This document shows, one piece after another, positions 61,852-64,000 of a stretch of DNA of 64,000 bases. Location of the stretch: assembly GCF_035666175.1 (NCBI RefSeq), contig NZ_CP142016.1, forward strand, positions 2,356,001 through 2,420,000. The letters are read 5' to 3'. The translations under genes were made by a program, and so were the position numbers. This DNA is from Riemerella anatipestifer. Its GTDB lineage: Bacteria; Bacteroidota; Bacteroidia; Flavobacteriales; Weeksellaceae. The stretch's first letter is position 1. Every line of letters begins with the position of its first letter. The notes under the pieces are model-generated. The model did no database searches and was not told the origin of the DNA. It saw nothing but the letters and a program-made list of their open reading frames with translations.

Positions 61852-63060
61852 TTAATCTTTCAATCTTTCTATAAGAGCCATATAAAAGCCATCGTAGCCC
61901 TCGCTAGGGAGGAGGCTTTGGTCTTTGATAAGTCTAAAGTTAGGGTTTGTAGCCAAGAATGTGTTTACCTGATTTTGGTTTTCTGATGGTAGGATAGAGC
62001 AGGTAGCATATACCATCTTACCTCCTTTTTTTAGGATTTTAGAATAATCTTGGAGGATTTGCTGTTGCTCTTTCTTTATTCTTTCTATAAAATCGGTATC
62101 TATTTTCCATTTAGAATCGGGGTTTCTTTTTAGAACGCCCAATCCAGAACAAGGTACATCTAGTAGAAGGCGGTCGGCTTTATCGTGTAGCCTTTTAATG
62201 ACTTTGTTGTCCTCTATAAATCTAGTTTCTATGTTGTGAGCTCCCGCTCTTTTAGCTCGGCGTTTTAGTTCGGCGAGTTTCCACTCAAAAATATCTAAAG
62301 CGATAATTTGCCCTTTGTTTTTCATCAAAGCAGCAATGTGAAGTGTCTTGCCACCAGCACCAGCACAAGCATCTACCACTCTCATACCTTCTTTAACCTC
62401 TAAGAAATGAGCAATTTTCTGAGACCCTGCATCTTGTACTTCAAACAATCCATCTTTGAAAGCAGAGGTTAAAAATACATTTTTCTTTTCCTTTAGCTCT
62501 ATGGCTTCTGGGTAGTTTTTGAGGCTGTGGCATTCTACGCCCTCGTCGTTTAAGTCTGATACTAACTCCTTTTGTGTTGTCTTGAGTGTGTTGGCTCTTA
62601 GTACAGTAGCTGTTTGTTGGTTAAGGGCTATCATTTCTTTTTCCCATGCTTCGCCGAGTTCTTTTTCTAGTGTTTCCGCGAGCCATTCAGGAATAGAATG
62701 TTCTATGGCTTTGGTAGGGATGGTGTTTTTTTTCAGTTTGGTGATGATGTCGGCTATTTTAATTCCGTCAAATTCTTCAAACTTTTTATAATGCGTTTCG
62801 CTCCAAAGCAGATAAGCAAGGATAAGCCTATAGATATTGTTGGGCTTTACGCCTTCGCCCATATAGTATTCTAGGCGTTTTTTCCAACGGATAATATTAT
62901 AAAATATCTCTGAAACTACCGCTCTATCTTGGCTTCCCCATTTTTTGTTGGCTTTTAGCAGTCGTTCTATGACTTTGTCTGCGTATTTGTTTTTCTCAAA
63001 AAAGGTTTCTCTAAGTGCGTCGTGTATGCCAATAAGTAGGTTGCGGTGTATGAGTTGCAT
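61852..63060 (-). CDS. RsmB/NOP-family 16S rRNA (cytosine-C5)-methyltransferase
   Basis: A 402-residue SAM-dependent methyltransferase. The best start is ATG 63058-63060 (MQLIHRNLLIGIHDALRETF); an 18-codon N-terminal extension in frame looks non-native. An N-terminal NusB-like helical domain (to about 140) is followed by the methyltransferase core with VVDACAGAGGKTLHIAAL, the catalytic-side PCSGLGVLKRNP, and TCS in VYATCSILPSENQNQ. Two cysteines of the m5C mechanism (PCS and TCS) are both kept. The exact rRNA position cannot be told. Confidence 0.9.
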   Translation of the reverse strand: MQLIHRNLLIGIHDALRETFFEKNKYADKVIERLLKANKKWGSQDRAVVSEIFYNIIRWKKRLEYYMGEGVKPNNIYRLILAYLLWSETHYKKFEEFDGIKIADIITKLKKNTIPTKAIEHSIPEWLAETLEKELGEAWEKEMIALNQQTATVLRANTLKTTQKELVSDLNDEGVECHSLKNYPEAIELKEKKNVFLTSAFKDGLFEVQDAGSQKIAHFLEVKEGMRVVDACAGAGGKTLHIAALMKNKGQIIALDIFEWKLAELKRRAKRAGAHNIETRFIEDNKVIKRLHDKADRLLLDVPCSGLGVLKRNPDSKWKIDTDFIERIKKEQQQILQDYSKILKKGGKMVYATCSILPSENQNQVNTFLATNPNFRLIKDQSLLPSEGYDGFYMALIERLKD

Positions 63061-63377
63061 AAGTGTTTTTATTGTTTTTAATTCTAAAATGAATGGAAGT
63101 AAGTCAATACTCATATAAATATTGACTTATCCTCTGCAAAAGTACTAAAATGAAACCATAACTCCATACAGAAACGGATATTAAAGCGTAAAGGATAGAG
63201 GCGGTATCCTTTTTTGAGGAGGAACGACGAGAAAAAGATAAAGCCAAAAGCCTGACCCGAGCGGTAGGGAATGCTTCGGAGAGGGGGACGCCCTAATTAT
63301 TGGGAGCAAAAGGGTGAGGGTTTGTTTTCTCTTTTTTATCTTTGCAGGATTAAATAGCTAGTTGGTTCTTAGAATTC
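63061..63377. other. 317-base divergent intergenic region with structured element
   Basis: No gene is seen. It holds AAAGGATA/TATCCTTT inverted repeats at 63190-63212 followed by a T run, then a purine-rich part, AGGGGGACGCCCT near 63283-63293, and an ATTGGGAGC motif also present in the element at 29.4 kb. A TATCTTTG -7-like box at 63337-63344 may be the promoter of the CCA-enzyme gene. Confidence 0.5.
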
Positions 63378-64000
63378 ATGGAAAAATATATCAATCTTAA
63401 TCAGAATAGAAATCTTAAACTGTTTAAAATTATCTCTAAAGTAGCGGAGGAAAGAGGGCAGACGGCGTACATTGTGGGAGGCTATGTGAGGGATTTGCTT
63501 ATGAAACGACAAGTGCCTACGGATATAGATTTTGTAACGGAGCAAAGCGGGATAGAGTTAGCGCAAGCAGTGGCGAAGGAGCTGGATTCTAATCTAAAAG
63601 TATCGGTATTTAAGACCTATGGGACTGCTATGATAAAGTGGAAAGGACTAGAATTGGAGTTTGTAGGTGCAAGAAAGGAAAGCTATTCGGAAGATAGCCG
63701 AAAGCCTGCTGTAGAGAAAGGTAGCCTAGAAGATGACCAAAAACGCCGTGATTTTACCATCAATGCGATGGCAATCTCTCTAGGAAAAGAAGACTTTGGG
63801 CGTTTGATGGACCCTTTTAGTGGAGTACAGGATTTGGAGTCAAAAATTCTGAAAACTCCGCTAGAGCCTTTGCAAACTTATTCTGATGACCCTCTTAGAA
63901 TGATGAGAGCGATTAGATTTGCTTCTACGCTTAATTTTAAGGTGGAACAGAATTCTCTAGATGCGATAAAACAGGAAGCGGACAGGATAAAAATCGTCTC
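63378..64000 (+). CDS. CCA tRNA nucleotidyltransferase / poly(A) polymerase family protein (partial)
   Basis: The N-terminal 207 residues of a class II nucleotidyltransferase; the end lies beyond the window. The start ATG is 63378 (MEKYINLNQNRNLKLFKIIS). The nucleotidyltransferase head has GG34-35 and V-R-D in YIVGGYVRDLLM, catalytic D49-I-D51 in TDIDFVT, KRRDFTINAMAI, and DDPLRMMRAIRFAS. It adds or repairs the CCA end of tRNA; a poly(A) polymerase is the alternative, not separable in this part. Confidence 0.9.
   Translation, partial: MEKYINLNQNRNLKLFKIISKVAEERGQTAYIVGGYVRDLLMKRQVPTDIDFVTEQSGIELAQAVAKELDSNLKVSVFKTYGTAMIKWKGLELEFVGARKESYSEDSRKPAVEKGSLEDDQKRRDFTINAMAISLGKEDFGRLMDPFSGVQDLESKILKTPLEPLQTYSDDPLRMMRAIRFASTLNFKVEQNSLDAIKQEADRIKIV

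Overview
The window is a low-GC Bacteroidetes chromosome segment, most likely from Flavobacteriia of the Riemerella/Chryseobacterium group. The signs are SusC/SusD pairs, type IX secretion (T9SS) C-terminal sorting domains, TAnnTTTG promoter boxes with few Shine-Dalgarno sites, a split metH, a Bat operon, and an IS982-family element resembling those described in Riemerella. The genus is an inference from protein style, not from a marker-gene comparison.

Layout. 0-11.9 kb is mostly housekeeping: a truncated cysteine synthase/cystathionine beta-synthase, a ZIP metal transporter, kbl, dacB (PBP4), priA, dnaK, a lipoprotein, an APC permease, and pnuC with a small trailing gene that looks frameshifted. 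12.2-26.1 kb is a tightly packed ten-gene operon, the main accessory system of the window: a SusC/SusD pair, a degenerate HExxH lipoprotein, a DUF4302 lipoprotein, an unknown lipoprotein, a DUF4856-like lipoprotein, a T9SS-sorted surface protein, an imelysin-like lipoprotein, an HTTM (vitamin-K-carboxylase-like) membrane protein and a FecA-like TonB receptor. It reads as a surface metal, iron or iron-complex acquisition machine with a possible protein-modifying enzyme built in. 26-29.2 kb holds a secreted leucine-rich-repeat protein, a complete IS982-type insertion sequence with terminal inverted repeats and an 8-bp target duplication, and a PepSY-like membrane protein. 29.2-33.4 kb has hairpin-rich spacers, an HU-like protein, two secreted tail-fibre-style proteins and a (TG)12 microsatellite.

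33.4-40 kb carries a glycosyltransferase, YfhO, DUF4834, a DUF6263-like lipoprotein, rlmB and a DinB protein, all on the minus strand. 40.1-47.4 kb is a MoxR-DUF58-Bat aerotolerance-type operon, followed by MarC and a small membrane protein. 48.3-51.3 kb has aroB, an unknown membrane protein and proline dehydrogenase. 51.4-56.3 kb is a methionine unit: promoter, SAM-I riboswitch, split metH and metF. 56.3-60.7 kb has a ketoacyl synthase divergent from bioF-bioD-bioA. The end holds a frameshifted lipoprotein gene, a small cREC-domain protein, an RsmB-type rRNA methyltransferase and the start of a CCA-adding enzyme.

No tRNA, rRNA, CRISPR array or prophage was recognised.
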